DNA of 64,000 nucleotides from JAEUKA01 sp044228505 (GTDB lineage: Bacteria; Myxococcota_A; Polyangia; Palsa-1104; JAEUJZ01): the NCBI GenBank assembly GCA_044228505.1, contig JBGAUT010000007.1:62001-126000 (forward strand). Direction: 5' to 3'. A program made the position numbers and the translations under genes. Below are positions 53,931 to 62,853 of this stretch, piece after piece (position 1 is the stretch's first letter; the number at the start of each line of letters is the position of its first letter). The notes beneath the pieces were generated by a model, which was not told the DNA's origin, made no database searches, and saw only the letters and a program-made list of their open reading frames with translations.

Positions 53931-54758
53931 TTGACCCAGAGCACTCCATCACGTCCCCTATCGCGGACGCTGCGCTACCTCGCCCCGAACGCTGTGACCT
54001 CGCTGTCGATGATCTGCTCCGTCATGGCGGTTCAGGCGGCGCTGCGAGGCCAGGTCGTCGAGGGCTGCTGGTGGATCGCCTACTCCACCCTCACGGATAA
54101 GATGGACGGCTACGTTGCGCGCAAGCTCAACGCATCGAGCCCGCTGGGCGTTCAAATGGACTCGCTGGCTGACCTGTTGAACTATGGATTCTGTCCAGCG
54201 GCGCTGGTCTACGGGTTCTTCCACAGCCACCCCGAGCTGGGCTGGTCCGGTGGGCTATCCGGCATAGCGCTCAGCTTGATCTGTGCGGCCTACACCTTGT
54301 GCGCAGCACTCCGGCTCGCCCGATTTAACGTCAGCGTCGGTAGCCCAGACTTCTTCTTTGGCATTCCCACAACGTTTTCGGGTGGCTTTCACGCCATGGC
54401 CATTGTCACGCTGTGCAAATACGGCAACCCGGACTGGACGCGGGGTCAGACCTATCCCGGCTGGCGGCTCCTTGGTGACCAGCGTCTCGACGCGATCATG
54501 CCGTACTACCCGCTGGTCCTGCTCCTCTTTGGCTACCTGATGGTTTCAAGCTGGCGGATGCCCAAGTTCGGCAAGCTCAAGGTCCGCAGCCTCAACCTCA
54601 TGACCATGGGCATGCTAGCCATCGGCTATTGCCTGGCGATGCTCCAGTTGGCACCGGAGTTTCTGATCTTCGGCGGGGTGCTGTACCTGCCCGTGATTGC
54701 GCTGGCTCACTTCTTCTGGACCCCCAAAGAACTCCCCGAGCCGTTTTTCCCAGCATAG
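53931..54758 (+). CDS. CDP-alcohol phosphatidyltransferase, likely phosphatidylserine synthase
   Basis: A 275-residue membrane enzyme with the complete family motif D-G-x2-A-R-x8-G-x3-D-x3-D (DGYVARKL...GVQMDSLAD near residues 59-81). About eight hydrophobic helices follow. It transfers a phosphatidyl group from CDP-diacylglycerol to an alcohol. The GFCPAALVYGFF and LRLARFNV segments fit the PssA (serine) branch, but a different alcohol cannot be excluded. The start is TTG at 53931 with GAGGAA just upstream. It is divergent from the HELAH/TPR gene and convergent with gshB. Confidence 0.85.
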   Translation: MTQSTPSRPLSRTLRYLAPNAVTSLSMICSVMAVQAALRGQVVEGCWWIAYSTLTDKMDGYVARKLNASSPLGVQMDSLADLLNYGFCPAALVYGFFHSHPELGWSGGLSGIALSLICAAYTLCAALRLARFNVSVGSPDFFFGIPTTFSGGFHAMAIVTLCKYGNPDWTRGQTYPGWRLLGDQRLDAIMPYYPLVLLLFGYLMVSSWRMPKFGKLKVRSLNLMTMGMLAIGYCLAMLQLAPEFLIFGGVLYLPVIALAHFFWTPKELPEPFFPA

Positions 54759-54795
54759 CCTTCGACGCAAAGCCTGCGGGCCCAGACACCAAGAG

Positions 54796-54815
54796 GGGCA
54801 CCGCACGCTGTGCCC
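54796..54815. terminator. Possible bidirectional hairpin between two convergent genes
   Basis: GGGCAC pairs with GTGCCC around an eight-base loop in the 75-base gap between the phosphatidyltransferase and gshB. There is no T-run on either side, so it is a weak terminator candidate supported mainly by its place between convergent genes. Confidence 0.3.
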
Positions 54816-54833
54816 GCACAGTGTGAAAGTTGC

Positions 54834-55787
54834 CTATTCGACTCGCGGCGCGTGGGCTTCAATGTAGTCGACGATCTTGGCCTCGAGACGGAAGTTATAC
54901 AGCCGACTCACCGCCTGGACACCGGTGGGAGAGGTCACGTTCACTTCGAGTAGGTAGTCGCCGATCACATCGATTCCGACAAAGTGCAGTCCGTCGGCGA
55001 TAAGGTGTGGGCGGAGTCGAGCGCAGATCTCGCGGTCCCGATCGGTTAGTTCGGTGGCATGCGCCGAACCCCCGGCGGCCAGGTTGGCACGAATGTCGTC
55101 CCCTGCCGGCACTCGCTTGAGCCATCCCACAGGCTCGCCACCGAGTAGGTGAATCCGCTTGTCACCTTTTTTCCCCTCCGGCAGGTAGCGCTGTGCCATC
55201 ACCCAGCGGGTGCCGCCATGGGTCGATACTTCCAAGATGGCGCTCACGTTGCTGTCACCGGGTCGGACGTGGAACACTGCCGAGCCACCGAAGCCATCGA
55301 TCGGCTTAACGACAATGTCGCCACCGAGTTGGGCTTGAAAGGCCTTGATCTCATCCATCTTGCGGGTCACAAGGGTCGTCGCAATGAGGTCCGGGAATCG
55401 GAAGAAATACAGCTTCTCGTTGGCCTCACGCAGGCCGCGAGGATCGTTCATCAGGAACGTTTGGCCCCGGGCGTACTCGAGGATCTGGGTTGCCTGTAGG
55501 TACGTCGTGTCAAACGGTGGATCTTTGCGCATCAGCACCGCATGAAAGCGCGACAGCGGCAGGATCTCGGTCCCTTCAGCGAGCGTCACCGCTGGTGCGG
55601 TCTCGCGGTTCACCGCAGTAACCTGGCGAACCTCGGCGCAGGGCCGGTTTTCGCGCACCGACAAGTCCTGCGGCTCGCACACGAACACCGAGTGCCCCCG
55701 TAGCAGACACTCATCCATGAGTGCGACCGAGGTGTCAGAGCGGGGTCGCAAGGAACTGGGAGGATCAATGATGACAAGGACGCGCAT
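54834..55787 (-). CDS. gshB: Glutathione synthetase
   Basis: A 317-residue ATP-grasp ligase, close to E. coli GshB (316). The start MRVLVIIDPPSSL, MRKDPPFDTTYLQATQIL near residue 92, LMNDPRGLREANEKLY near 119, VVKPIDGFGGSAVF near 161 and LEVNVTSPTGVQ near 290 all match GshB. It joins gamma-glutamylcysteine to glycine. The start at 55787 excludes 34 upstream codons. gshA is not nearby. Genes on either side show no link to redox metabolism, so it looks like a stand-alone housekeeping gene. Confidence 0.93.
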   Translation of the reverse strand: MRVLVIIDPPSSLRPRSDTSVALMDECLLRGHSVFVCEPQDLSVRENRPCAEVRQVTAVNRETAPAVTLAEGTEILPLSRFHAVLMRKDPPFDTTYLQATQILEYARGQTFLMNDPRGLREANEKLYFFRFPDLIATTLVTRKMDEIKAFQAQLGGDIVVKPIDGFGGSAVFHVRPGDSNVSAILEVSTHGGTRWVMAQRYLPEGKKGDKRIHLLGGEPVGWLKRVPAGDDIRANLAAGGSAHATELTDRDREICARLRPHLIADGLHFVGIDVIGDYLLEVNVTSPTGVQAVSRLYNFRLEAKIVDYIEAHAPRVE

Positions 55788-55863
55788 GGCAAAAACTCTA
55801 CCACCGCTTATGGTGAGTGTGCAGGCAAGGGCGACTCCTTCTGCGGCGAGCTCTTGACATCTA

Positions 55864-56310
55864 TCACTGCGACCCTCGCTGCTTCTCAAGCTCTAGCTTG
55901 CGCACGCGCTCACCCCGTTCGCGAGCCCGTGTGCGTAACCAATCTTCGGCCTCGCCTCGCTCGGCAACGAACAGCATGGGGACATCGCGGCCCATCACCA
56001 ATCGGATGGCATTCATCAGCAGGGTCACCACCGCTCGAACTGGCAGATTCGCCCCCACGACAGCCAGCGGCAAAGGCAGTGATCCTTCTCCTGAACGACC
56101 AGCGAGGATCTTGCGGGTGGACGCAGGAAGACTGATTCCCCCTCTTACATCCACTAGCGTCGCGCAATCGGGTCGCTGGTGTTGCAAGTCTATAAGAATC
56201 TCGACGAGCGAATGAGCCGATTCAGCTCCAAGCTCTCCATTGGTCTCCAACCAGAAAATCCCGTCCACAATGCAATAGCGGTGGACACCGAGACTCTGCC
56301 AGTCGCTCAT
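55864..56310 (-). CDS. STAS/SpoIIAA-like small protein
   Basis: A 148-residue protein read from ATG 56310 (MSDWQSLGVHRYCIVDGIFW). The pattern of alternating strands and helices, LVEILIDLQHQRPDCATLVDVRGG, LPLPLAVVGANLPVRAVVTLLMNAI and DVPMLFVAERGEAEDWLRTR, fits the SpoIIAA-like (STAS/CRAL-TRIO) fold found in many myxobacterial proteins of unknown role. No phosphorylatable serine is obvious at the anti-anti-sigma position. Longer starts up to 56418 are possible, because no ribosome-binding site decides. The 76 bases between it and gshB and the 151 bases between it and the porin-like gene show nothing else. Confidence 0.55.
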   Translation of the reverse strand: MSDWQSLGVHRYCIVDGIFWLETNGELGAESAHSLVEILIDLQHQRPDCATLVDVRGGISLPASTRKILAGRSGEGSLPLPLAVVGANLPVRAVVTLLMNAIRLVMGRDVPMLFVAERGEAEDWLRTRARERGERVRKLELEKQRGSQ

Positions 56311-56461
56311 ACTGCACAGCCCTTTGACAGCTATCGGGCTCATCATCTCGCACCACATTGCCGCTGTCTTGCGAATCCGACTCACCGACGGTCGATCTAC
56401 TGAAGAAGAGGCGGCCACCGCACCAGTTGCGTGGCCATTGCAGTCCCACGCGTGACTGAAC

Positions 56462-58009
56462 TTAGAACGAAACCTGGGCTTGCAGCTTCAGCACGTCAGT
56501 ATCCGGAATCGTTTCGAGTGCCACCTGACCGGCCCGAAGGCGCACGCGATCGCCGTAAAAGTAGCGCGAGTACTGAAGGAAGATCTGCGCTCCCAACAGC
56601 CAGTTTACGGTCACACCCACACGCGGTGAGAGTATCCGAATTCCCGAGGCATCATCCTGCACATCGAGAATCACGCGGTCGTAGCGGAGCGCGGCAAACA
56701 AAAATGAGATGGGCTGATACAGCACCTCGGTGCCCCACTTGAACGCCAGACGACCGTCGCGGTTGATCGTCGGATCAGGATCAACCTGCTTGCTCAGCGT
56801 GTAGGCCATCAGACCAAACCACTTCCACTGCAAATCGCCACCGCGCAGGAATCCTCCGCGCTCGGGAGCGATCGCCGAAAGCACGCGCCGCAGGCTAAAC
56901 GTGTATTCCCCAGCCAAGCTATAAAGCGAACCGGTGCCATCACTCTTGTCGGTACCCAGGTAGTTCTCTGTGAAGCCGCGTCCGCCCCAAGAGTGCATGA
57001 CTTCCAGCACCGGACTTAGGTACTGCGCTTGGGCAGCAGTAATAATCGAACCAGCCAAATAGAAGTTTCCAAAGAACGGAGTCAGTCGAAGATCGAGTCC
57101 GACGACTCGCATCGAAGCATCCTGCACTTCCTTGAGCTGCCGCTTGTCCTGCGCGAGCGTATCAATGAAGTAAAAGCCAAGGTGTGCAACGCTTTGGATA
57201 CTCGCTCCGAGGTGTAGGTAGTTCATGAGCGTTAGGCCTTGATTGGCCTCGATCGCGTCGAGGTGAGCCCCCACTCCTTGCACGAGCCAAAGCGTCACCG
57301 GCTTGGTCTCGAACTCGAGCCGCACCTGCCCTCCCATCTGGTGGGTACGGCCAAACACATACGTGTCATAGTTTTCGAGCCAGCCGAACCGATCCCAAAA
57401 CGCCCCTGCGCGCACCTGCATGCGAAAGCGCAGCTTTGGACCGAGCGATTCGTACTTAAACGTCAGCGAGCCCTGGGCAATCCCCCACTGACGATCCAGC
57501 AGTGGCCGCGCCCAGTCGGTGAACAGCGACCCCATGAGCGCCACATCGGCAGACAGATACTTGCTCTGTGCCGAAAAGTAGATTTCGGACCAGTCGGACT
57601 CTTGAAGCCGCGTGTACTGAAATCCGGAACGAAAGTAGTCGTCATCCACCAGCCAGGGAGTATGGATGTTGTACTGACCTTCTCCTTCCTTGAGCGAATC
57701 CCCGCGACTCCGGAACGACAAGCGTAGCGGTGCGCGCAGGTAGCCGGTCGCTTTGAGTGCCACTGGACCAATTGTCACGCCCATCCCAGGTCGTGACTCG
57801 GCGGACGGCTCTTTGGAGGTCGCCACAGGTGCCAGGGACGGGGACGATTCTTTTGCCGCTTCGGTCGACCCTTCAGTTGCCACAGCCATGGCTGGTGCAG
57901 AAGGAGTCAGCTCATTCGTCGGAGTCTCCGCATGAGCCAGGGCTCCGAGGAGTAGTAGCGAAACAGCCGGAACGACGGACCATGCAAGACGCATCGTCGC
58001 AGTCCTCAT
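56462..58009 (-). CDS. Putative outer membrane porin-like protein
   Basis: A 515-residue exported protein. The signal peptide ends near AHA-ET (residue 28), followed by an Ala/Ser/Pro/Glu-rich linker to about residue 75. The rest alternates polar and non-polar residues with many aromatic girdles (VALMGSLFTDWARPLLDRQWG, GLEYTFSLRRV-like strands) and ends in LKLQAQVSF, a C-terminal Phe beta-signal. These features suggest a beta-barrel. GGAGG precedes the ATG, which overlaps the stop of the GH15-like gene (ATGA), so it is translated after that enzyme. It may take up or export the sugar products. No family name can be given. Confidence 0.65.
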   Translation of the reverse strand: MRTATMRLAWSVVPAVSLLLLGALAHAETPTNELTPSAPAMAVATEGSTEAAKESSPSLAPVATSKEPSAESRPGMGVTIGPVALKATGYLRAPLRLSFRSRGDSLKEGEGQYNIHTPWLVDDDYFRSGFQYTRLQESDWSEIYFSAQSKYLSADVALMGSLFTDWARPLLDRQWGIAQGSLTFKYESLGPKLRFRMQVRAGAFWDRFGWLENYDTYVFGRTHQMGGQVRLEFETKPVTLWLVQGVGAHLDAIEANQGLTLMNYLHLGASIQSVAHLGFYFIDTLAQDKRQLKEVQDASMRVVGLDLRLTPFFGNFYLAGSIITAAQAQYLSPVLEVMHSWGGRGFTENYLGTDKSDGTGSLYSLAGEYTFSLRRVLSAIAPERGGFLRGGDLQWKWFGLMAYTLSKQVDPDPTINRDGRLAFKWGTEVLYQPISFLFAALRYDRVILDVQDDASGIRILSPRVGVTVNWLLGAQIFLQYSRYFYGDRVRLRAGQVALETIPDTDVLKLQAQVSF

Positions 58010-60315
58010 GCCTGGCCTCCGCGCCGCAACCGCCGTCGCACAAGTAGCGCCAGCAGCGCCGGAGCTGTCACAAAGACCCACGGACTGGGACTGCCATGCC
58101 GCGCACCGATCCCACACAGACACGCATTCTCGTACGGGAGATCCTCTGCGGTGGGAGTGCCCGGGTTTTGAGGATTGGTAGGTGTAACCGGAGGATCGGA
58201 ACACTTCAGAGCGCGTCCCGAGCTCTTGTTGCCCATGCCATCCCCACAGTCGTTTGGTTCAATCAGCCCCGATCGATCCAGCATGGTCAGGACGTACGCG
58301 CCTCCCCCGTAACCGACCATCGGAATGCTGCCTGCGTACTTTCCCACAGCTCCGTCGGCGCGCACTGCGTTGTAGAGCTCGGGTAGCAGATTATAGTTAG
58401 CGCTCGCTTTGTCGATGATCATCTGCAAAATGCCAGCGGACTCGCTCTCTCGACCGGCCCGCCACAACGCATCCGCCATGCGCAAGTCGATCAGGATCCA
58501 CTCGTTGTTGTCATAGGAAGACTTGCCATCGTCGTTGCGCTTGAATCCTCCGCTTTCGACGCGCAGCCTGCCCAGGATATCCAGCGTTGCCTTACCAGTT
58601 CGCCCTAGGTACTCGGCATCGCGCAGGACGTTCCAGGTAAACGACTCGACCACCGCACCGTCCAGGTACTGGTTCTGGGCCAGCTCCTCGATCGAGCCCG
58701 CAATCGCGCCTTCTCGGTCGACAAACGAAGCCAGGAAGCCATCGCGTCCTTTCGAAGCCAGCGCTCGGTAGGTGGTCGCATCGGTCGTCTTATTGGCTTT
58801 GGTCGCAAGCTGGGCGAAGTCACAGAATCCACGAATCGTAGCGAGCGTCGTGTATGCAAAGTGCTTCTTGTTTTCGTCGTGAACTTCCCAGATCGAGGAG
58901 TCTGCTTTGGCGATTCCGGAGGACTCTGTGTTCTTACGCAGAGCCTCTGCGACGCCACCATAGAGTGCTTCGTAGACCGTAACTCCCCCGCGGGTCTTCT
59001 CGGCAAGCCAAGCCGTGTCTCCGGATGCATCGACGTACTGCCGAGCCGCCCACAACATCATCCCCCAGCCATCGGTCTCGACGTTGGGAGTCTGCTGGCC
59101 AGAGTAGTCGGCCTCCTCTTCCCCGTTGCCAAAGTACCGACAGACTGAAATCCGGTAACTCGCCCCGGAAACAAACGAACTGTACTTGCTGACAGGCTCG
59201 GCGTTTAAGAAAAAGTCGAGTGCCATCTTGGACTCGACGAGGTGTCCCATCCTCGCCAGGGCCACGACCGCATACAGCCCGTCTCGCACCCAGCCAGTGT
59301 GCCACTCACCCGGCGGCAAACTGGCCAACATCATCCCGTAGTTCTTGCGGACAGTGGTATTCGGCTGTCTTACCTGTCCCATCCGCAGAACAGCCTCACT
59401 CTGACGCCACAGCTTTTTTTCATCTTCCGTACAGAGCGCCAGACCCTGCGGCAATGGCTTGCGCCAGGCAGACCAATCCGCCAGCGCATCGGAGAGCAGC
59501 TTGGACGCGCCCCGCCCATTGAGCCAGCTCTTAAACTGCGCCAGCATCGACTCGGCATCCGCTTCATTGTCAACAAACAGGGTGGCGACAGCCATATAGC
59601 CACCGTCGAGTGACGATTGAAACGCGGGCACCACATCGTTCCCGCTACAGCTCCGGTTGTCCCCTAAGGACTGACCACCATTTACTTTGGACCAAGCGTT
59701 GTCACAGTCCGCGTGAGTCGTCGCAGTGATCGGCACGTAGATCATCGCGCCACCACCGACTCCGGTTTCGGAAATCGACTTCCCATCAGACAGAACTTTC
59801 AGTCGTTCCCCGTTGGCATTGGGTGTGTCAGGAGAACCGTCACCCAAGTGAAAGTTAAACAACGCGAACCCATCGCTCGCACCCGGGGCTTTGAGCACAG
59901 AAACCATGGCATTGCCCTCGAAACCAAACGGGGCAAAGTAGTACGTTTCGGCGTTCACTCCTGCGAGCGAGATCGGAACCTTGATGACGTTGGTCTCTTC
60001 GAGGTAGCTCGCTTCGCCTGCGGTGCCGGTATTCAGCCAACCACCACCCGAGCCAGTGCGCAGCCCGAAGTAAAAGTCGTACGCCAAGTTCCGCCGCCCC
60101 ACACCATCGGAGCGCGGATCGGCACGCGGCTTCAGGTAGCGATAAGGAGCCTCCAGAAAGTGGGTGATCTTGTTCTTGTTGGTGTCGAAGAACTGGAAAC
60201 CGTGACCATTACCGGTCGTCAGGTAGTTCCACGTCCGCACCGGTTTGTCCGCCAACACGCTCGTCGCTGAGCCCAGCAAGACGGCACCCACCAAAAAGCC
60301 AAGACGTCGATTCAT
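58006..60315 (-). CDS. Secreted GH15-like glucoamylase family protein with MYXO-CTERM-like tail
   Basis: A 769-residue exported protein. The signal peptide ends VLA-DK near residue 23. An N-terminal beta-sandwich (to about 270) is followed by an (alpha/alpha)6-like barrel. WHTGWVRDGLYAVVALARMGHL near 350 matches the W-V-R-D motif of GH15, and ADSSIWEVHDENKKHF near 490 carries the likely catalytic Glu. Such enzymes cleave alpha-glucans or trehalose-like sugars. The tail has ENACLCGIGARHGSPSPW, a hydrophobic helix and RRRLRRGG, the Cys-helix-Arg layout of MYXO-CTERM-type sorting tails, which anchor proteins to the surface. It is the first gene of a pair with the porin-like protein. The substrate is unknown. 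Confidence 0.75.
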   Translation of the reverse strand: MNRRLGFLVGAVLLGSATSVLADKPVRTWNYLTTGNGHGFQFFDTNKNKITHFLEAPYRYLKPRADPRSDGVGRRNLAYDFYFGLRTGSGGGWLNTGTAGEASYLEETNVIKVPISLAGVNAETYYFAPFGFEGNAMVSVLKAPGASDGFALFNFHLGDGSPDTPNANGERLKVLSDGKSISETGVGGGAMIYVPITATTHADCDNAWSKVNGGQSLGDNRSCSGNDVVPAFQSSLDGGYMAVATLFVDNEADAESMLAQFKSWLNGRGASKLLSDALADWSAWRKPLPQGLALCTEDEKKLWRQSEAVLRMGQVRQPNTTVRKNYGMMLASLPPGEWHTGWVRDGLYAVVALARMGHLVESKMALDFFLNAEPVSKYSSFVSGASYRISVCRYFGNGEEEADYSGQQTPNVETDGWGMMLWAARQYVDASGDTAWLAEKTRGGVTVYEALYGGVAEALRKNTESSGIAKADSSIWEVHDENKKHFAYTTLATIRGFCDFAQLATKANKTTDATTYRALASKGRDGFLASFVDREGAIAGSIEELAQNQYLDGAVVESFTWNVLRDAEYLGRTGKATLDILGRLRVESGGFKRNDDGKSSYDNNEWILIDLRMADALWRAGRESESAGILQMIIDKASANYNLLPELYNAVRADGAVGKYAGSIPMVGYGGGAYVLTMLDRSGLIEPNDCGDGMGNKSSGRALKCSDPPVTPTNPQNPGTPTAEDLPYENACLCGIGARHGSPSPWVFVTAPALLALLVRRRLRRGGQA

Positions 60316-60907
60316 GGGCGGACGGTATTTTGCGGCACTACCCCCTGTCAATGCAGCTTCGCGGTTCTGTTTCTCATGTGCGAATTACGTACCAAGCCAT
60401 CCAAATTCAAGAACCCACAATCGCCACTCACGAAGAAGGACAGCCACGACTACACGCCCCATTTCCCATTGCTATCGATGGTCTGCGCTGCAAGCAGCAA
60501 GGACCGGATCGCACTACCGGTAGCGTTCGATATCTACCCAAAGGAGGCTGAAAGCAACGTGGCATGGCTTCAGCACCCAACGGCTTGCCTTCAGCACCCA
60601 ACGGCTTGCTTTCAGCACCCAACGGCGTGGCTTTAGCACCCAAGTGGCTTGGCGTTCAGTCGCAATCCCTGTGTCTTCGCAACCCAGCGGAGGGCTTCAC
60701 GTAGGGTGCAGTCCGTGTTCAAACCTTGGACCACTTGGCTCCAGACCCTAGACGAGTGGCTCAGAATCGTCTGGCGAATACGCTGTCACCCAAACGATTG
60801 GGTCGAAGACCCTGCGGCTACGGGTCAAGCCTCACGCTGCATGGCGTTGAGAATCAGCGGATCGGTGTTTGGATACAGTTGAGAGCCTCACGCTGGCACG
60901 ACCCGGC
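60316..60907. other. 592-bp non-coding region with repeats and small dyads
   Basis: This is the longest stretch without a convincing gene. It should hold the promoter of the GH15-like operon near 60316-60400. Other elements are the palindrome CTACCGGTAG at 60515-60524, an inverted repeat GGTAG...CTACC at 60519-60538, the 21-bp tandem repeat at 60561-60644, a hairpin GGGTC-GAA-GACCC at 60800-60812, and a 12-bp direct repeat AGCCTCACGCTG at 60828 and 60884. Small reading frames exist on both strands but lack ribosome-binding sites or protein-like composition. The stretch could be an intergenic repeat island or a decayed gene. Confidence 0.6.
60561..60644. repeat. 21-bp tandem repeat, four copies
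   Basis: Four 21-bp units begin at 60561, 60582, 60603 and 60624, all built on a CAGCACCCAAC core (TAGCACCCAAG in the last). They differ at one to four positions. A fifth partial copy may follow. As 21 is a multiple of three, the minus strand could encode the heptad PLGAEGK, but no start with a ribosome-binding site supports a gene. The repeats lie about 250-330 bases upstream of the GH15-like start, and on its upstream side. Confidence 0.8.
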
Positions 60908-60916
60908 CTACCGGGT
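60901..60916 (-). terminator. Perfect hairpin across the methyltransferase stop codon
   Basis: ACCCGG-CCTA-CCGGGT is a perfect six-base-pair hairpin with a four-base loop, and the methyltransferase stop codon lies in that loop. No T-run follows on the minus strand, so it is a weak terminator or an mRNA-end structure rather than a strong intrinsic terminator. Confidence 0.3.
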
Positions 60917-61741
60917 TGCTATCGCGGTCTTGCGTCCATGAACCACCCACACTCGATGAGGAATCTGGAGCGGTTCATGGGGAAATTGGGTCCGTAGCAG
61001 ATGGCCAAGCTCCTCATCCACCGCAGCAACCTGACGAGCGGACAGCGTCGCGCCCACCCCCTGACTGGCACGGATCCGACCGCGCCATCCCGCGTGGGTA
61101 TAGCGAACCAAATGATCGTAGGACCAGGTTTGGATGTCCTCTAACCCGCCCTCCGAGAGATCCCGAACAAACGAAGGATACAGCCCGGCCCCAAGACCCA
61201 AACGGATGTGAGGCTTCGGCTGCGCGGGATTGTGCCTTTCAATGAGTTCCTCGGTCTGTTCAACAACATTTCGACGGAACGGAATCCAGTCAAAAGCCGC
61301 AATCATCAGGACCCCACCGGGCCGAAGCAGTCGCAGTGATTCACCGAGCACGGCCCGCCGATCGAACCAGTGCCAGCACTGACCAGCGCTGATCACATCG
61401 ACGCTCTCTGTCGGAAGAGGAATTCTCTCTGCTGGTCCAAGCAGGTAGTCAATCTTCAAACCAGCCTGCTCATCAAGCTTCTTCGACTCGGCAATCAGCA
61501 CCGGTGAGACATCGAGACCGATCACCTTGCTGCCGCCACGCGCAAAGCCACGCGCCAGTACTCCGGTACCAGTTCCCAAGTCGAGCACAGACTGATTGGG
61601 AGTCCCGATTCCGTTTCGTTGAAGTCGTTCGAACAGCGAGTCCGGAAAGCCGATGCGATGGACCACATAATCTTCTGCAGTACGTCCGAAGTCGACCTGG
61701 AGTGAATCCCGCTTGCGACCACCTGCACCAGAGGTTTCCAT
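60908..61741 (-). CDS. Class I SAM-dependent methyltransferase
   Basis: A 277-residue cytoplasmic enzyme. SVLDLGTGTGVLARGFARGG near residue 51 is the SAM-binding motif I, followed by VIGLDVSPVLI (acidic residue binding the SAM ribose), AERIPLPTESVDVISAGQCWHWF near 102-125 and LRLLRPGGVLMIAAFDW. The WHWFD motif is common in small methyltransferases with lipid or ubiquinone-like substrates. The substrate is unknown. It follows the GAF-STAS gene by 26 bases on the same strand and may be co-transcribed with it. Confidence 0.88.
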   Translation of the reverse strand: METSGAGGRKRDSLQVDFGRTAEDYVVHRIGFPDSLFERLQRNGIGTPNQSVLDLGTGTGVLARGFARGGSKVIGLDVSPVLIAESKKLDEQAGLKIDYLLGPAERIPLPTESVDVISAGQCWHWFDRRAVLGESLRLLRPGGVLMIAAFDWIPFRRNVVEQTEELIERHNPAQPKPHIRLGLGAGLYPSFVRDLSEGGLEDIQTWSYDHLVRYTHAGWRGRIRASQGVGATLSARQVAAVDEELGHLLRTQFPHEPLQIPHRVWVVHGRKTAIATR

Positions 61742-61767
61742 CTGACTGTTCGGTCCTTCCCGCAGCG

Positions 61768-62739
61768 CTATGGCTTGAGCTGAATACGCAGGGCCAACGC
61801 TTGTTTCAGGGTCGCATGGGATTTGACGCTGGTGGGTACCACATTGTCCCCAGCCAGCGTCTTCGCCAGTGCTGGCGACACACCAGAAAATACACAGCGA
61901 CCACCGAGTAATTCGACCGCACCGACGATTCGCAGGATCTCGGTCACGCAGCGTGAGCCCATCTCATCAGTCCCTGTGAAGTCGAGTATCACGGTGTGCG
62001 CTCGATGGGTCGCCACCATCGAAAGTAGCCGCTCGGCCATGTAAGCAGCTCGGCCTTGGTCCATCGAGCCAATGATCGGCAACGCCAAGGTCCGGTCCCA
62101 GACCTCAATCACCGGAGAAGACAAAAGGAGGAGCTCTGCTTGCTTCTGTGATAGGAGCTGCAGCTGACGGTGGAGCCTCTGTTCGTTGGCAAGACTGCCA
62201 TAGGTTGCGCCGATCAAGCTCGCTGCGTACTTGAGCATTGCAATGTGCGCATCGGTAAACATGTATGGCTGAGTGCTCGCGAGCGCAAATGCTCCAACGC
62301 AGGCACGACCGCTCATCACCGGTACATACAGACGAGAGCGCAGCTTGATTTTATGCCCCAGGCTATCTGTACTCCGCTTCAGCTCATCGGCATCAATGTC
62401 CGGTACGTGCAACATCTGGCCATGGCGCACCACCCAGCCTGGATGTCTCTCTGGAGCGGTGCGCTCTGCCTCAAGACGATCCTGTTCGGAAAAGCCACGT
62501 GCTGCATAGAGCCTCAGACGTCCATCGGTTGGATCGAGGGCAAAAAAGCCAGTATATTCAACAGTGACGACTTGCTCCAACACCGCGAGCACGGCAGAGG
62601 CCATCTCATCGAAACTTCTGGATGACGCCAGCTTGGCGGCAACTTCCGTCAGCAGCGAAACCAGCTCCAGCGCGTGAGGTTCTGTGGAAAGCTCCACCCG
62701 AAGCGTGCTCCTACTCTCTAAGCCGAGACTGGCCATCAT
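61768..62739 (-). CDS. GAF-STAS regulatory protein, RsbR-like
   Basis: A 323-residue protein with two domains. Residues about 20-190 form a GAF sensor (FDEMASAVLAVLEQVVTVEYTGFFALD; GRACVGAFALASTQPYMFTDAH). Residues about 215-320 form a STAS domain with SSPVIEVWDRTLALPIIGSMDQGRAAYM and VILDFTGTDEMGSRCVTEILRIVGAVELLGGRCVFSG, given as blocks; this resembles RsbR/RsbS proteins of stressosome systems. No partner kinase or phosphatase gene is adjacent. The Met-Met start has AGAGG upstream; a 16-codon longer start is unlikely. The likely role is in a partner-switch signal pathway. Confidence 0.8.
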   Translation of the reverse strand: MMASLGLESRSTLRVELSTEPHALELVSLLTEVAAKLASSRSFDEMASAVLAVLEQVVTVEYTGFFALDPTDGRLRLYAARGFSEQDRLEAERTAPERHPGWVVRHGQMLHVPDIDADELKRSTDSLGHKIKLRSRLYVPVMSGRACVGAFALASTQPYMFTDAHIAMLKYAASLIGATYGSLANEQRLHRQLQLLSQKQAELLLLSSPVIEVWDRTLALPIIGSMDQGRAAYMAERLLSMVATHRAHTVILDFTGTDEMGSRCVTEILRIVGAVELLGGRCVFSGVSPALAKTLAGDNVVPTSVKSHATLKQALALRIQLKP

Positions 62740-62853
62740 AGCGCCTCTTCCGTCGGAACGTCTAGTGGCAGCAACACCGGCTGGCACGCCATCAGCGCAA
62801 CAAGTATGTAGGGCGCTTGACCTTGAGGGGCTACAGGTGATGAAGTGCGCCCT

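Noticed and set aside
60428..60643. Minus-strand 71-codon frame with PLGAEGK heptads
   Set aside because: It starts at TTG without a ribosome-binding site, the second half is unlike protein, and the plus strand gives equally repetitive peptides. I recorded it as a tandem repeat instead.
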